This document shows positions 1 to 14,397 of a stretch of 64,000 nt of DNA, piece by piece. Position 1 is the first letter of the stretch; each line of letters starts with the position of its first letter. Made by a program: the position numbers and the translations under genes. The notes under the pieces were generated by a model. It did not search any database. It saw nothing but the letters and a program-made list of their open reading frames with translations, and was not told where the DNA came from. The DNA lies in assembly GCA_029931535.1 (NCBI GenBank), contig JAQPZY010001689.1:2260501-2324500 (forward strand). Reading direction: 5' to 3'. This DNA comes from Margaritifera margaritifera (lineage: Eukaryota; Mollusca; Bivalvia; Unionida; Margaritiferidae).

Positions 1-121
1 ACATATGGTCCATGTTTGAATCAATATTATTCAATATCAATATATGAGTGAAATCAATAATTCATTATCGCTATATGAGTGAAAATCAATCATACATACA
101 GCCTACTTGTGGATGAAACAT

Positions 122-277
122 ACATTATTCATATTTGTGTATAAGTTATATACTTTGATCATCCTTGGTGATAGAATTATACATTGTTCATATTTGTGTA
201 TCAATTCTATACGTTGATCATCCATGGTGATAGATCCATATATCAATCAGATTTGTTTATACGTTCCATACGTTGTT
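122..277. repeat. 59-bp tandem repeat, about 2.6 units
   Basis: Two units of about 59 bases and a partial third share the core catatttgtgtat and gatcatcc-tggtgatag. The units differ at several sites, so the array is old. No coding capacity is visible. Confidence 0.7.
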
Positions 278-2475
278 TCTCGTTTGATTACTCGTTGAAG
301 TGACGTGTTCTGATTAGTTTCATTTAGGAACGATATCATTTCCTTATATCAGTAGTTGAACTCAGTGCGCATCGTTCTGTTAAATCCACTGTTGGACTTT
401 ATGCGCACGAGTATGGTTTCAGATTCATTCATCGTTCAATTACATTATAAATAAACATCTCATTCACGAACGTGATTTCAGTGTCTTCGCTAAATTCAAT
501 CCCAACCCGGCTTCATCCTGTTACACCCAAACAACAAAAAGTAGGCTTCAAGTATTATTTTTTTTATAATTAGTTTTCCACATGAATTGTGCAAATTGTA
601 AGTTACTGAAATGATATGACCTGTTGCTATTCGATATTCTGTGTCACCCATGCGGTATCGTATACCTGTTACACTCAACAAAAACGGTACACATATGTTA
701 AGAAAAACTCTTGATTAAATATAGTAATAAAATTGTTTAAGTAGCGATTTTAACTGTCATCACAATTATAATCATGTCTGAAAACGATGAAGAAATCAAT
801 CATTGAATAGTGTCCATTGCAACGAAATTAAGTGACAATCAAAATTTGGGTGCAGCGTCTGTTACCGAAATAGACTACTCCAAAAAATGTACATATTCTC
901 TATATATTCTACAAACGTGAATATACAGGAATGAAAAAAAAGAAAAAAAAAAAAACAATATGAAAAATATTTCACCAGTAATTCTGTATATTTCACGATT
1001 AAGTATATAATAAACTTCCTTATATCAAGTCATGACCTTAAATATATGTTCATAACTCATCGAAGATATTAATATACGCAGAAACACTTCCTTTGCGCAG
1101 GCGAAGAACGCGCACGTGACACTATACAAAACATGTCCATTAGGTCACGTACCTTACTAGACTGTATCAGCATGAAGAATTTGCAGATATCAGCCTGTGG
1201 AAAAAAAGGCAAAAGTACGCTCCCGCTGCGGTTTGTTTAAATCAAGCGAATACGTATGATCTCATCTCTTGAGAATGTGTTGACATCATCGAGATTATGA
1301 TGTCATAATGTACACGAGGACAAGGCTAGGCTAGTAACAACAAAATTGTTATTTTAGCATTCTCTCTGACTGATATTAATTTTACATTTCTTTACTTTAA
1401 TGGTATGAATTGGCATGCTTTGTTTTCATCACTAATTGTTTTTAATCTTAGTAAATAGTCGCAGCGCCGCCTAGCGCCCCAAAATGTGGGGTTGCCTCTT
1501 GTTCGTCTCACTTCGTTTGTTTGTTTGTTTTGTTTGTTTTGTTTTGTTTTTTTGTTTTTTTTGGGGGGGGGTGTTTTCTTTTTATTTCCACCAGACCATT
1601 AGATTGCTGACAATTGTGTCACACTGAGAGACGGGTACCTATCAACCGCCATCTTTCAAGAAAGTGAAACAATGTCATACTTTTACCCGTTATGCACTGC
1701 GATAATGTGAAGCTACCAGCCCATCACTGCAGTTCAGGGGGAAGTTTTCAAACTAGCCAAATGGGAATGACGTCCCTGTTTCAATGCCGTAGCTTACCAA
1801 CCAATGGGGAGATAAAGATTTTTTATAGTAACCCTTCTATAATATTCACTTGTCAATTTAGGCTGGTACCACCTTAGGCCGTTATAAAATACATATCTCG
1901 TTCTCGCAGACGGAACGAGACTGTTACGCCCTTTCCGACGTATTATATTAGTCTTTTAGAAGGAGTTCCTTATACATTTATTTCAGCAAGATTTACTCCG
2001 ATTTAGTACCATTTTATAAATGAGACAACTTTATTATTTAAAAACATTGCTTTCAAACTTTTTCTTTCATTGCTGTGAAAGGATTGTATTCTTATTTTAA
2101 CGAATTTTGAATATAGTGATTTAATTTGTCTTCTTTAAAATTAATTAATTCTATGTTGCTGTCGGTTGCTAGGCTTTACGCTGCCTATTGAAAGCTCAGA
2201 GTATGAGCTATTGGTAAAAATTGTGACGTCGCAAATGAAAACGTTTTTGCATGCACCCAACCAGAACAACGGTTACATAGATACATAGCGGATATACTGA
2301 GCCTGCTCAGTTGCCTGTTTACAGAGAACCAGGCCTTGGTTTGGCTATTAATTCGATAGCAAAAAAGCTGAAGCAGGACAGTGACCCTGGCTAGACGTCA
2401 CGCAGTATTAACAGAATATAGTTTCTGTACTGTTGTATATTGAGGGTGAGACCCAGTACAACAGGGCGGACTTGA
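278..2475. other. AT-rich non-coding DNA
   Basis: No open reading frame here has recognisable protein features. The stretch includes a T/G-rich tract (1518-1571) made of TTTG/TTTTG units running into a G run, and scattered A runs near 938-955. I see no RNA gene or promoter that I can support. Confidence 0.6.
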
Positions 2476-3151
2476 GAGCCCCATGTACTTTGGACAAGAC
2501 CGCAATATTGCACAGTACAAACAGTAAAATGTATTTATTATATACCCCCCGACTAATTTTTTTATTATTTTGTATTTTTTTTAAAATACATTTTTAGTTG
2601 CTACCTCAGATTTGAAAAGGAAACATCCTGGAAGAAAAGATTTTTTAATCAAGAATATTTTACAAATCCTTGAGTGTAAGGCGTATGAATATATGGAATG
2701 ACGTCTTTAGTCTTTGCATACTGTTACGTCATGCGGTGAGAATTTATGAATGAGATCTCTACAATTAAAAAGATCTTAACAGTAAGTACAGTGTAACAGT
2801 TATTGCACTAGTTTGTTCATATTAAATTCATTCTTAATGTAAATAAATATTTAAAACAATCTAATACTAAATGATGGACACTTGATGTAATTAAAAAAAA
2901 CCAACAAAAATATGAAGTAACAAGCAAATAATTGTGGTTCGGTCCTCAACGTCCACGGATATGTACAGTGCACTCCACCGAGTGCATAACTTACAAGTAT
3001 ATTGTGATTCTGGATTAATGTATTTAGGATAAATGGATATATCTAACACTGATGCAGTTTGATTAATCCAAGGTAAGTAGTTTTACTTATTTCTGAATGA
3101 TATATAAGTTGAAATTGCAATTATTGATAGCAGTACCATTGAATAAATATC
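2476..3151 (+). repeat. Dispersed repeat, copy A
   Basis: This segment aligns base for base with 22990-23660 over almost equal length, at roughly 75-80% identity by eye. Both begin with gagccccatgt and end near ccattgaata. Shared blocks include tggaatgacgtcttta, catactgttacgtc and ccaaggtaagtag. The last block contains a good splice donor (AAG/GTAAGT), so the unit may hold an exon end or may be an unnamed transposon. The copies lie about 20.5 kb apart in the same orientation. No known protein is recognised in it. Confidence 0.75.
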
Positions 3152-3198
3152 TCACTCTGCGCCATTGCTTCTGCTATCTGGCGATTTACTAACTATTT

Positions 3199-3303
3199 GG
3201 ATATTATCCCTACGCCGACCATTTACTACTATCTAATTTTGGATATTATCCCTACGCCGACCATTTACTATCTAATTTTAGATATTATGCCTACGCCGAC
3301 CAG
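3199..3303. repeat. Short tandem repeat of about 40 bp, 2.6 units
   Basis: Three successive copies of a unit containing gatattatccctacgccgac, with unit lengths of 42 and 39 bases and a partial third. No gene is nearby. Confidence 0.75.
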
Positions 3304-6300
3304 CTCGGAGGATATGTCTGTATATTAAGAGTAACAATATAGTTTTAAACACTTGTCCCCTTTACTTTGTTTATTTTCATGACTTGCTAAGGTCAGTCTA
3401 ATATATATCTTGATTGTAATTTAAACTAAGCCCAATGCTTGGCAAAAAGATATGTTAATATGTGTTGTTGCAAAACGTAAAATTACCCATGCTTACTGAA
3501 GCACTTTCGTTGTCAAATCTTCAGTTTCGGAGGTGCGTAGTTTTGCATGTTGTCAAGTTCTTCAATTACGGACGTAAGTGAATCTTGTACGTAGTCCGCA
3601 ATTCCATGATGCGTAAATAGAAGTTGGTTCGTACTCAGAACCGTCAGGTATTCTAATAGAAACAAGCATTTCGGCAAGCAGTTCATTCAGAATTGCTTGG
3701 GGATGATGTTTTCTATTGATCTAGGTTCTCTTTTAATTTCCCAAAGCCACCGTTGGATATCTCATGCCGTTGCTACCTTGGTATTTTTTCTTCTTCTGAC
3801 TTTAAATGAACTCATTAACATCAATTTCGTACTTAGAAGTATTCCTGTCTGAGGTCTGATTTGTAACATTGTTGACAGCCGATTCGCGTGATTTGGATGA
3901 GGCTCATTCTGGGAATACCTTGTTTGCTTTTGTTTGTTTGTTTGTTTTTGTTTTTTTTTTGTTTTTTTTTTTTTTGTTTTTTTTGGGGGGGAGGTCTTTA
4001 GGGTAAAGCAATATATGAACAGAAACCATTTCAGTGTATTCAGATGTTAAATTTGATGGCCAGTCCATCGAATCATCTGCATTGTCAACGAGCGATTACA
4101 TATCGTCTGCATTTGACGTGGCCGCCAGTTTTAAAGTGGCGTGTGTGCTCGACAGAACGCGATAAGTGCTTGACGACGTCCAGTAAGTGGAAAATTTACT
4201 GGATCATCCCACGCAATGTATGTGCATAAGAAATCACGAACTGGGTATATGATCTTGTGTTTTGTTATTGAGTATTCTTTCACTTCAGTTTTGAGAAGCG
4301 CTCAGTCAGTGCACTCTGTATATATTCCAGTCCGTACACGCGAGTCCGAAACTGCGCTCCTTTCTCCTAGGCTTTGCCTATTTCATATTAGTGAAAAACT
4401 ACTTTATTTCATTATTTTTTCTTTCTTTCTTTCCAAACATTTACTGGTAGTCACAATGTAGAAATGTATGTCGCCGCTGAATTATTCTTTGGCCTTGCAG
4501 TTGATAGAAGCGATTTAAGAATGTTTTCTTTTCGCAAAAATCAATATTTAAAAATACTTCGGTATGAAACTGAACTAAAATATAGTCACCGGATACGCAA
4601 TTAAGGAATGGAAAGGGTGCCGGTGACAAATAGATATTGTGGACCATTCTTACGACGAAACGTTGTTAATTTTTATTTGTGTCACAACAAAGTGTTCATT
4701 TTTTAAAATCTTAAAAACGTTCTTTCAAACTGAGAGGTTTACACGATTGAATATATATCTGATTGCTCCCTTGGATCACGATCAGCGAAAAAAAAACATT
4801 ACTTAGTTTTTGTTTTGTATTTTTTGTCTTCATTTTGTTGAGGTTATTTTCCTGGCATGTTCCAATGCTGCCATTTCTATTGAGCGTTATTTCCTTATTT
4901 AGGCGATGAATTCCATTACTTGTTTGAAGGTACACCTATGTTTCACATATAGAAAACAATATATTCTCAAATTTTATTGTAGATGAACTAATGTATTAAA
5001 GATGCGATAATTGTTTCAATAGTGAAGTCAAGATATTAAGCAACATTCGCAGATTCATACAAATCGTAACACAGAATGTTAATCCTCTGTAAAATACATG
5101 AACTTCGGAATTTATTTCTATATTTTATTTATAATCTCAACAATATGTCACTCAGCTAATATCATTATTATTAACCACGTGCCTTATGTCATAAGATATG
5201 ATGTCGTATAGTAAATGTTATTTCTCCTTATATGTTGATTGTATTTGCCCGAAATACAAAAAGTTATTTGGTAATTGGTAACTGGTTTATGAGAAGAATA
5301 TACATATGAGATATCTTCGAGCAAATCAAATAGATTGATATGAAAGGCATAGGGACAATAGTTTATATTTGGTGTTTTATTGGTGAGTTTTAACTTTTGT
5401 GAAAAATATAAATTGGGTCGAGCTTTGTGTGATAATTAATAAAACAGATATTTACCGTTTTGTATACTTGCGTGAAGCAGAAAAAGAGAATCAGCTCTTG
5501 AAGGTAACAAGGCTGCATTTGAAAATCTACTTGCATATTATTTACTCGGTGGGAATTCTCATAATAAAAGGCACGTCAGCAAAAGAACATTTTGACTCAA
5601 GGAAAATGGACTGGTTCAAATGACAAGAAATCAATTCTTTTCAACCCATACATTTAAGCACGGAGGTCATCGGTGGGTTTCACATAAAGCACTGTCAGAT
5701 GGAATTGGCATCCCTTCGATTTGTGTTAACGTGTAGGTTTCTAACAAATCAATGTTTATGGTCTGAACTATTATTCTACTGGTATTATTTTACCTGCGCC
5801 TTTCTCGGGTTATACAATCACAGCGCCACCTTGGTCCCGTCCGCCGTTATGTCGCTTATCAATACTTTATCTAGCAACATTATAACCCTTTCGCACTGAA
5901 GGCACCTTTTATGACGAAGTTTCACTTACAAGGGAGACTTATCAAGTCAGTGAGGCTGAACATGACTAGTACATAAAATCTGTCCATGTCTTATGTTGGG
6001 GGATACCGTATTCGGATGACAACAAAAAGTATCAGCTTTTTAAGGATGCGAACAATTTGGCAACCGACGTACGTTTACCTAGAGAGATGAAGAGTGGGTT
6101 AACTCCAGAAATCGTGTATTAATCAACCACGTTCGGAGTTTTAGTGCAGTTTAATTTTCTTAACATACAAGATTGCCACTGGTTGATAGATCTAAATGGC
6201 AGATTTTGACACTTATTAAAAGCTGAGACCAGGCTCAAGTTTCACAAAACTTTTCAAATTTGTCTCTTCATCTTGAGGTTTTCTTATACTTTTCTTATTG

Positions 6301-7889
6301 CTTGGTTGGCAACAATGATTTTTTTCTCTAAATATTCAGCAGAAATCAGAACTAAAATAAAGCTATAATAACTTGAATTCTGCGAAAAAAGTCTTGTTTT
6401 TGTGTCTGAGGGAAATTTTAGGATTCCTTCAAATTTGAGAAATTTCTCCACTCTTTGTTTTAAAAAAATAAAAGATCTCCCAGCTGAACAATTTGAAATA
6501 CATCAGGGTAGTTCTTATCTGTATCACTATTCCTACCTAGGACAAAATCATACAATTGTTAGAAATAGCATAAGCTCAATAATATAAAATCTCAACTTCA
6601 TGAAACCTTTAGAAAAAGAAAAAGAAATTAAAGCGGGACCTGATCAGGTTATGTGTTCAGTCCCACGTGTTTTTTTTTTCCGAAATGGACACAATCAGAT
6701 GCTCTCAGAATTGATTAATCCATTGCGAAACTCTAGAGAATGATGTTGTTACGTTAATTATACTTGCCTATTCACAGATTAGTGTTACTTGAGATAAATC
6801 CCCAAGCAATTTGGAGTATATGTAGGGTAATCGATACAATTTGAAGATGTGTCATTTGTTTGAAATTTTGTGTCGCAATCCCTCTGTGAAACGTGCCGAG
6901 GCAAGCCATTATTCACTTTTTAATTCAAAGACTCCAGCTGGAATATCTGCGTAAATATATCCTCAAAACAGATTCTAGTTTGTCTGTAAAGTATTAAATT
7001 GTGAATTGGGTCTTTATAAGATGTTATTGTATACAAGAGCGATAATAATAGCAATAAATATAACTAGAACACAAATTAGCAACGTAATCTCACACCCTGA
7101 CCAAATTCCTGTGTGGCAATCTTGACTAATTTGCTTTCTATAGATGCAGTCAATATGTCATGACGTGGAAACGTTTCCAATTGTTATGTCTAAGATGCGT
7201 CGTTTTGAACTAAACAGTGTTGTACTGAATATTGTGTGTCACGAGAGCACCATCCAAAAGACACGTCATTCAGTGACTGAACTGCAGACGAACTTTTTAT
7301 TTTGAATGAAGAATTGAATGATACAGATGATCGACTCGTACATTTACATAGTAGTCACTTCTGCACAGTATAGCCGAGACATATGTTTATCTTTCACACG
7401 TCGTTTTTCTCCTCTTTTGTTTTCGTAGGCGTCAGCTTCAGAATTTAAAGTAAAATAATTCCAATACCTAGTATACGCATGTTTCAGAATTTCTTGCTCT
7501 AGTGCGAGTTTTGGATCATATAGTGAGAGGAACAGGCGAATAATATAATTCTGAGGAATTCTTATTTATAATTTCAATAATTGTTGTTCCCCATGCTCAT
7601 TATTTCTAACGCTAAATGTGCTGAAATGCAGTTATAAATCTTGAATAATAAATTTATCAATTGATGTGTGTTTTATTGGGATTTGGCTAGATAAGCTCCT
7701 TGAGATTTTGCCTGAATAACGTGGGCTGATCGCGAGGTGATTAGTTATATTATCTGCAAACAAAAGGTTGCAATTTTAATATCCTGAAGATATTAGTTCT
7801 GCTGATGTCGCGATCGCAGCAGGCTTTAATATCCGAGACACGTTCATCACTGTTGTTAACTGGTAAAGCGTATTTATCCTTGCAGAAGA
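3304..7889. other. AT-rich non-coding DNA
   Basis: Only short chance frames are present and none shows family motifs. A T/G tract ending in a run of seven Gs lies at 3921-3991. I see nothing else that can be named. Confidence 0.55.
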
Positions 7890-7965
7890 TTAGTGTTTTA
7901 GAATAGAAGATTAATATCTGAATATGTATTAGTGTTTTAGAATAGAAGATTAATATCTGAATATG
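7890..7965. repeat. 39-bp direct repeat, two units
   Basis: Two adjacent near-identical units containing ttagtgttttagaatagaag and ttaatatctgaatatg. Confidence 0.8.
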
Positions 7966-8112
7966 AGTGCACGTACCGAATAGCTGATGATTCTTCAGAA
8001 AACATATAGCATCTTTAAATTGATGCTGTTTGAGTCAATACTAAGTGCATATTGCCTTCGTTTGACGGGTCAACTTATTTACTTCATATGGGTGACTTTA
8101 AAACCACGGAAG

Positions 8113-8332
8113 CAGTGGTGTACTGGCCATTGGGCATACCGGGACAAATCCCGGTGGGCCGCCGCAAAAAAAATCCGTTTTTACCGGTGTTTTACTGGTG
8201 TGAGCAAAACCCCGGGCCTGTCCCGGCAGACCGCCCCATCGGTGGGCCGGTGAGCCGTCCAAAAAAATCCGTTTTTACCGGTGTTTTACTGGTGTGAGCA
8301 AAACCCCGGGCCTGTCCCGGCAGATAAGTCCA
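8113..8332. mobile_element. Possible hAT-like transposon end with 96-bp subterminal repeats
   Basis: The block is sharply GC-richer than its surroundings. It opens with cagtggtgtactggcc, and CAGTG is a common start of hAT terminal inverted repeats. Inside are two copies, 96 bases apart, of a unit running from aaaatccgtttttaccggtg to gggcctgtcccggcaga. Subterminal repeats fit a non-autonomous DNA transposon. The partner end and target duplication were not found, so only one end may survive. A short GTG-initiated frame across it is a repeat artefact. Confidence 0.4.
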
Positions 8333-9349
8333 GGGCCGAGTTGCTTACGCAGTACACTCCTGCACGGAGTTGTATACACAAAGTTGCAATTTTACTGTAT
8401 TCTAATGTAATTTTATTGTATGAGTCCTGTTGCAGAATACAGCATTACCTGTTATGTATGTTTGAATTCAGTCAGACGATTATGACTTGTATCACTTTGT
8501 CGACCGACTTTCTATGGTACGAGCAAAGTGCTGGTGGTATGAAAGCACTTCGCTAATGTTTTCCGTCTGTGGATCACGCCATGTACCATTTTTTAGAGTT
8601 AGAATTTTTCAGTGTAGTCGCATAGCTTGAAGCCTTGTCAGGATGCTGTCTCCTTTACGATAGTTATATTTCAGCTGTTGAGGCGTGAAATAAGTGTATT
8701 CATTCTTTTCTTTCTATCATCTGTGTTTCACACATAGAGTAGTTTTGATACGTTAGGTCATTCGAAAGTTTTCACTAAATTTCGATTAGGTCAGACAAAT
8801 TTCACATTATACAATGCTATCAGATTTCACAGTGTCTGTTTTTCGTTTTATAGTGGTAGTTTTATCCCGAATTGACAAGCTCGGTTGAATTACAAATGTT
8901 GCAGATTAATGTATGAACTTGGTTATCATGCAATTCCATACAGTCGTTTTTAACTTAGAACAGTTTTAATTTCTAACTAGGTCTTTTCTTGTGTACGCAT
9001 ACATAACATGTATAGAGAGATACTTGTACCATAATGCACTAAACGATCCTGGTCCATGTTTAGTTGTATGTATTTAGCTGATTTGCCGGGCGTTTGTCCC
9101 AGTATTACTGGTTTTGGAACCAGTTCTGTTGGCTGCGTAGAAGTCATATGTGACCCGGCTCAGCGTCGTACGATCTCAGGGGGCAATGTATTGATGACAC
9201 GCTGCAGTCCTCGTCTGCACGGAAGTGAGGCTCTGATGGGATTCTTCTGCGGATGGGAAGGAATGCCATATATATGTTCATTCCTTGTGTTACGTCTCAT
9301 TACAGTGCAACAGAGCATCTTTATGTCCGTTATTTGAATGGTGTAGTCA
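8333..9349. other. Non-coding DNA, nothing recognised
   Basis: No frame carries a recognisable domain and no repeat stands out. The frame at 9056-9337 has an ATG-like start but no family signature. Confidence 0.5.
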
Positions 9350-9850
9350 TAATTTCATGCGTGTTATATGAACAGTACAAAATCATAATTTCATATCTTC
9401 ACGTATGTTATGTGAACAGCATAATTTAATAATCTCGTGCCTGTTATGTGAACAGTAAAATATCAGTTTCATAATTCATGTCTGTTATGTGAACACCACA
9501 ATTTAATAATCTCGTGCCTGTTATGTGAACAGTAAATTATCACAATTTCATACATTCATGTCTGTTATATGAACAGCACAATTTAATAATCTCATGCCTG
9601 TTATGTGAACAGTAAATTATCACAATTTCATACATTCATGTCTGTTATATGAACAGCACAATTTAATAATCTCATGTCTGTTATGTGAACAGTAAATTAT
9701 CACAATTTCATACATTCATGTCTGTTATGTAAACAGCACAATTTAATAATCTCATGTCTGTTATGTGAACAGCACTAATTCATAACTTTTCATATATATT
9801 ATGTGAATATCATAGTTTCATAATGTCACGTGGTCAGCATAGTCTCATAA
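9350..9850. repeat. Minisatellite with a roughly 77-bp composite unit
   Basis: The phrase tctgttatgtgaacag recurs about every 38 bases. Alternate copies carry cacaatttaataatctca and taaattatcacaatttcata, giving a higher-order unit near 77 bases. Flanking copies are progressively degraded. The units directly abut with no unique spacers, so it is not a CRISPR array. Confidence 0.85.
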
Positions 9851-10292
9851 CTTAATGTCCGCTAAGTGAACAGAACAGTTTTGTATCTGTTATGTTAACG
9901 GAATAATAGTATACTTCACGTTTGCTATGTGCATAAGATAAACTGTACTGTTGAATAGACAACGTGTTGCTATAGCTAAATGCAACAATCACGTGTGGAA
10001 AACTTCTCAATACTTCATTTAGAATTCAGCGTTACTCGAGTATCAACATTTAGAGCACGTGAAGACCTTTTGTAGAAAGTATTTGTCTAATCTAAATTGT
10101 GTGCCAGATCAAATTTTGATGCTGTAACTAGGTGTCAGAAATTGCGTATGTTAGAGCAGGTTTTTATTCATTTCTCTATATATTTTTTATAACGGTCTTA
10201 ACTTCTTTACTGACACAAACCCGTTCGGCCAATCCTTGTGATACTTGACACATCATATTGTGATGTTTTCTTTTTTTTTTTTTTGAACAATG

Positions 10293-10528
10293 ATACAAGA
10301 CTACACTCTTTAATCTATTAATTATTCAGTTAGTGTTCAAATACAAAGACTACACTCTTTAATCTATTAATTATTCAGTTAGTGTTCAAATACAAGACTA
10401 CACTCTTTAATCTATTAATTATTCAGTTAGTGTTCAATTATACAAGACTACACTCTTTAATCTATTAATTATTCAGTTAGTGTTCAAATACAAGACTACA
10501 CTCTTTAATTATTCAGTTAGTGTTCAAA
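10293..10528. repeat. 48-bp minisatellite, five units
   Basis: Units containing tacaagactacactctttaa and attattcagttagtgttcaa repeat nearly perfectly. The last unit is shortened by an internal deletion. A T run (10270-10284) precedes it. Confidence 0.88.
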
Positions 10529-12035
10529 TTATCTTAAAGGTCTCGGCGTTCAGCTGACTTTGATCGGTTTCAAGTCACTCACGTCCTATCTTGCTTACTC
10601 TCCTGACGACAAGAAGCGCTCGGTAACTAGGAGCGATTTGAGGCGCAGCAAATCTTAGGAACACTGAAAGGCTTTTGTTACGTTCACTAAAATGTTTCAA
10701 GTTAGAAATCTTTACTTATTAAGGTGAGATGCAAAAAGGATGAGACATGAGGTAGCAATAGAGAAAAACGATTCTGCAAGGGATGATTCGAACCACTTTT
10801 AGACTTTTGTTTGTTACTTGGCGTTGATGTTTTTAATTGATGAAAATCATCCATTACGAATCCTTTTTGAAAGAAAAGTTCAGTTAAATTGTTTTCATCA
10901 GTTAACTTCTAAAGGCCTGCCAATATTAATGTACTTGTACAAATTATTTACTAATATCTTAATATCTTCGGCCATCTGCAAATTACAGGATATGATTGAT
11001 TGCAGTTATAATCCCTTCAGATCCTGTTTTCAATCGGAGCTGAGTGAAACCCTTTAACGCAAAACCTATTGGTTTCTAAACCAAACGAATACAGATAATG
11101 TAAGCTCTATTTGCAGCTTATCCAATAAATAATATCAGCAACATTTTTTAATGCAAATAATAGTTACCTAAAGTACAAATCACACTAATTGTTACCATTG
11201 TAAAATAATAATATGTTATCTTGGTAATCTATTGAAAAGTAACATTACAAACTTTTTTTAAAGTAATTGTTTTCTATTATTCTCAAAGGTGATTGGCCAC
11301 TGGAAGCCTACCACTATGTTCTGCCTTCACTATGCTAATATGGGCAGCCATGTTTGGACGAGTCCATTATAAAAATAAGCATGGTACGTTCCGGTTATTT
11401 ATGCTGTTTCTAGGAAACAGACCTTGCGAAATTTCCTCTACGCCTTCAAGCCTATTTACGTAAGAACATCTTTCGCAATGTATCAGAAACTATGAAGTAT
11501 TACAGGTTTATCTCTTTTACTGAAAAGATGACAAGTTTAAAATTTGAGCAAAATCATAGTTATATTTTTTTTTCTTCATAAGTTCAGCTCATAGGCACTA
11601 TATATTTCATGTATTTCAATTCTGTTTCAAAAGTGCTTTCAATATACCGGTCCACTCGTACGGAGCAACATTCCCAGTTACATAAGGCAGGCTCCTAGCA
11701 TTTCCTCTTTTGATAATCAATGTCTTAAATGGATGAAATCTTAAGACAATCAAACAGTTCTAGTAATATAAATATCTACTGCTTTGCTCTTCTTATACAT
11801 CTTTGTCACAGTTGAATTTTTCAATACAGTATGATATTTTATATAGGTTTATGTGTTCACTGATGCTTGTGCATATGTTCTGGGTCTGAAACTTTAATTT
11901 TCAGAATAACTCAATTCTTTTGTGTCAAGCCAAATGTATCACATTGTGCTGTATATACTGCATATATTGTACATAACAGAAGGCCTCAAGGTAGATTAGT
12001 TCTGTAACTAATTGAGTTACCTTTTTTAAATTAAG

Positions 12036-12067
<32 letters not shown>

Positions 12068-13332
12068 GTGGGAAGAATTCCAACATTGTTTTCCGGCATT
12101 CTGTAATATTATGTAGTGAGGCCTGAGCTTCTATTGGCTCTAGTTCATGAGATAAGGAGATACTAATAAGGTAGACTGACTTGTCAGAAACGTCCATTTT
12201 ACCCTTTTAAGGCACCATTTGCGCCTAAGCGTTTGGTGTCTTTTTGCGTGTAAAAACTTGTGAACTGTTTACCTTTTCCATTTACCCTGGAAACGTATCT
12301 ACTCCACATGCCCCAGTTTCATTACATAATTTCAGAGTATGCCTAGACGCTTGACGGAAATATCTGGAGAATCATCCATAATATTTCATGGCATTGTGTA
12401 CGCCTCAAATGCTGAAGACGAGGGCTAGACTTACAGAGGAATTTATTGTTATCTATTTCTAATTATACTTTAACTGTGTCCAGTATCTGTTTGTGTATAA
12501 CAGGGGCTGTTTTGAATCAAAGTTACTCGCAGAAGATTTTAGCAACCGACCCATTATGATTATAAATGCGTGTAGGTCCAGCTGACAGCTGCTCCTAGAA
12601 AATTCTAGTGAATGTTCTTTTTGTTTTTTCTTCTTCTTTTGTTTCAACTAGGCATACTGAGACAAAATCAGCGAAATCATTACTAATATAGACACGTAAA
12701 GAAAACCAAATGTTTTTTTAAAAAGTGATTTATACTGATATCCTGAGATTCAAGTATTTTTTGAAGTATCAAACACCAAATATATCCATTATTAAAAGCC
12801 ATCAGATTTCCTCCAGTATGGCCGCAAATGATATCTGAAATTACTGAAAAGGGATAATTTCAGAAGTTCCTTCATACGGTGCCGTACCAGAAGCCTTTGA
12901 TTCTTAGAATCAGCTATTTTCTTATAATCGAATACTTTTCTGAAAGTAAGAAACAATATGTTGCTTATAATGATTATCGATTATTTCCTTTAATAGTTTT
13001 TTGAAAACTCTCCGTTAGTAAGACCATCGATTCCGCTTGTCTGTACATACGTTTGCCGTTGGGTTCAATGATCGTGCCATCTTTATCGACATTATCGGGC
13101 GTAATCACGCAAATTGTTTGATTGGTTTTTGTTTTTGTTTTTTTGGTGGTGGTGGTGGTGGGGGCTACACTCCTTTAGGATTTAAAGATAGTACTCCAAA
13201 GAAAGGATTAAAAGTTCACATGTCCTAAATTATTTATGGTAGAGACGGGTGGTTGTTGGGCAACCTAGAACATTTGTTTTTCCTCCGAAGCCACTAATTT
13301 TGTTTCTGAAAAGAGATGCCGTGAATTGCATT
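10529..13332. other. AT-rich non-coding DNA
   Basis: No gene or RNA is supported. An ATT microsatellite occurs near 12040-12066. A T/G tract with a GGT run lies near 13127-13165. Confidence 0.55.
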
Positions 13333-13478
13333 CATACATACATACATACATACATACATACATACATACATACATACATACATACATACATACATACATA
13401 CATACATACATACATACATACATACATACATACATACATACATACATACATACATACATACATACATACATACATACA
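13333..13478. repeat. (CATA)n microsatellite, about 146 bp
   Basis: Uninterrupted CATA units. The tract lacks stop codons in several frames, so apparent HTYI-repeat (plus) and MYVC-repeat (minus) proteins of 60-130 residues appear here. They are artefacts of the repeat. Confidence 0.97.
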
Positions 13479-14397
13479 AGTTGGCCCCAGCATCTTAAAT
13501 ATGGCTGGAAAGAATTAAATACCATCGAAATAATCCTACCTTTTACTATATTTGTACAGGGCCCTTTCAGTACTGGAAAACTATTCAGTCTTAAAATAAA
13601 TCCGACACATTCCAACATTAGAAAATAATGGAAAAATAACTTTTTCTCAAACATAAAGATCATCCATATTCTCTATATCAGAATATTATTTTCTAAAAAT
13701 CATATTTTTCTAAGATGAATTTTACATTATTTTAATATTAAAAAGAAGAATCTGTATGATATATCAAACTTATAATACACAATCTCTGAGTTTGATCTTA
13801 TAATATGTACAATATACCATATTTGATATATTAATCATGTTCTAATCATTGAATATGTTGCTATGGTGTTCTTAAATGTTACTTTGTATCAATTTCAGTG
13901 CTTGATAAAATCATTCTGGACGAGAGAGTGTGTATAAATATATGTTATCCTTGAATAAATTGGGTCATAATTGGATATGTTTAGGTCTTTGCATAATCAG
14001 ACCGTCTTACGAAGATTACAAGAATGATATAAATCAAGGACCTGTCAAATATTATTCAGTCATAGATAGGAATTATTGTTATGATCCTGAACTAAAATAA
14101 TAAATCCCATTGCACCGAATGGCACAAAACGTGCATTCAGTGCATACTATTCGGTGTTATTTGTATTATGAATGACAAAGGCAAACAAATGGACACAAAA
14201 CAGGTATGCATTTCACGGCAGTGTAAACGGTGTTACAATAGGAGGAGAAACAAACATTGCACTTGTCCATTGTTCCTCTCGCATACTTTCTACATAACCA
14301 CGTTTTTCTTTGACACGTTCCGTACGCGCTTCACCATAATTGATTATACCTATCTGTATGGACTTCGTCAAATAATGGTTTCGTCCTATCAATTATG
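13479..14397. other. AT-rich non-coding DNA
   Basis: No motif-bearing reading frame and no array is visible. Confidence 0.5.

Noticed and set aside
9350..9850. Possible CRISPR-like array
   Set aside because: The repeats directly abut with degenerate copies and no unique spacers, in eukaryotic DNA. The same reasoning applies to 14398-14801, 50635-51105 and 51735-53076.
13265..13663. HTYI-repeat and MYVC-repeat proteins
   Set aside because: They are translations of the CATA microsatellite in both directions.
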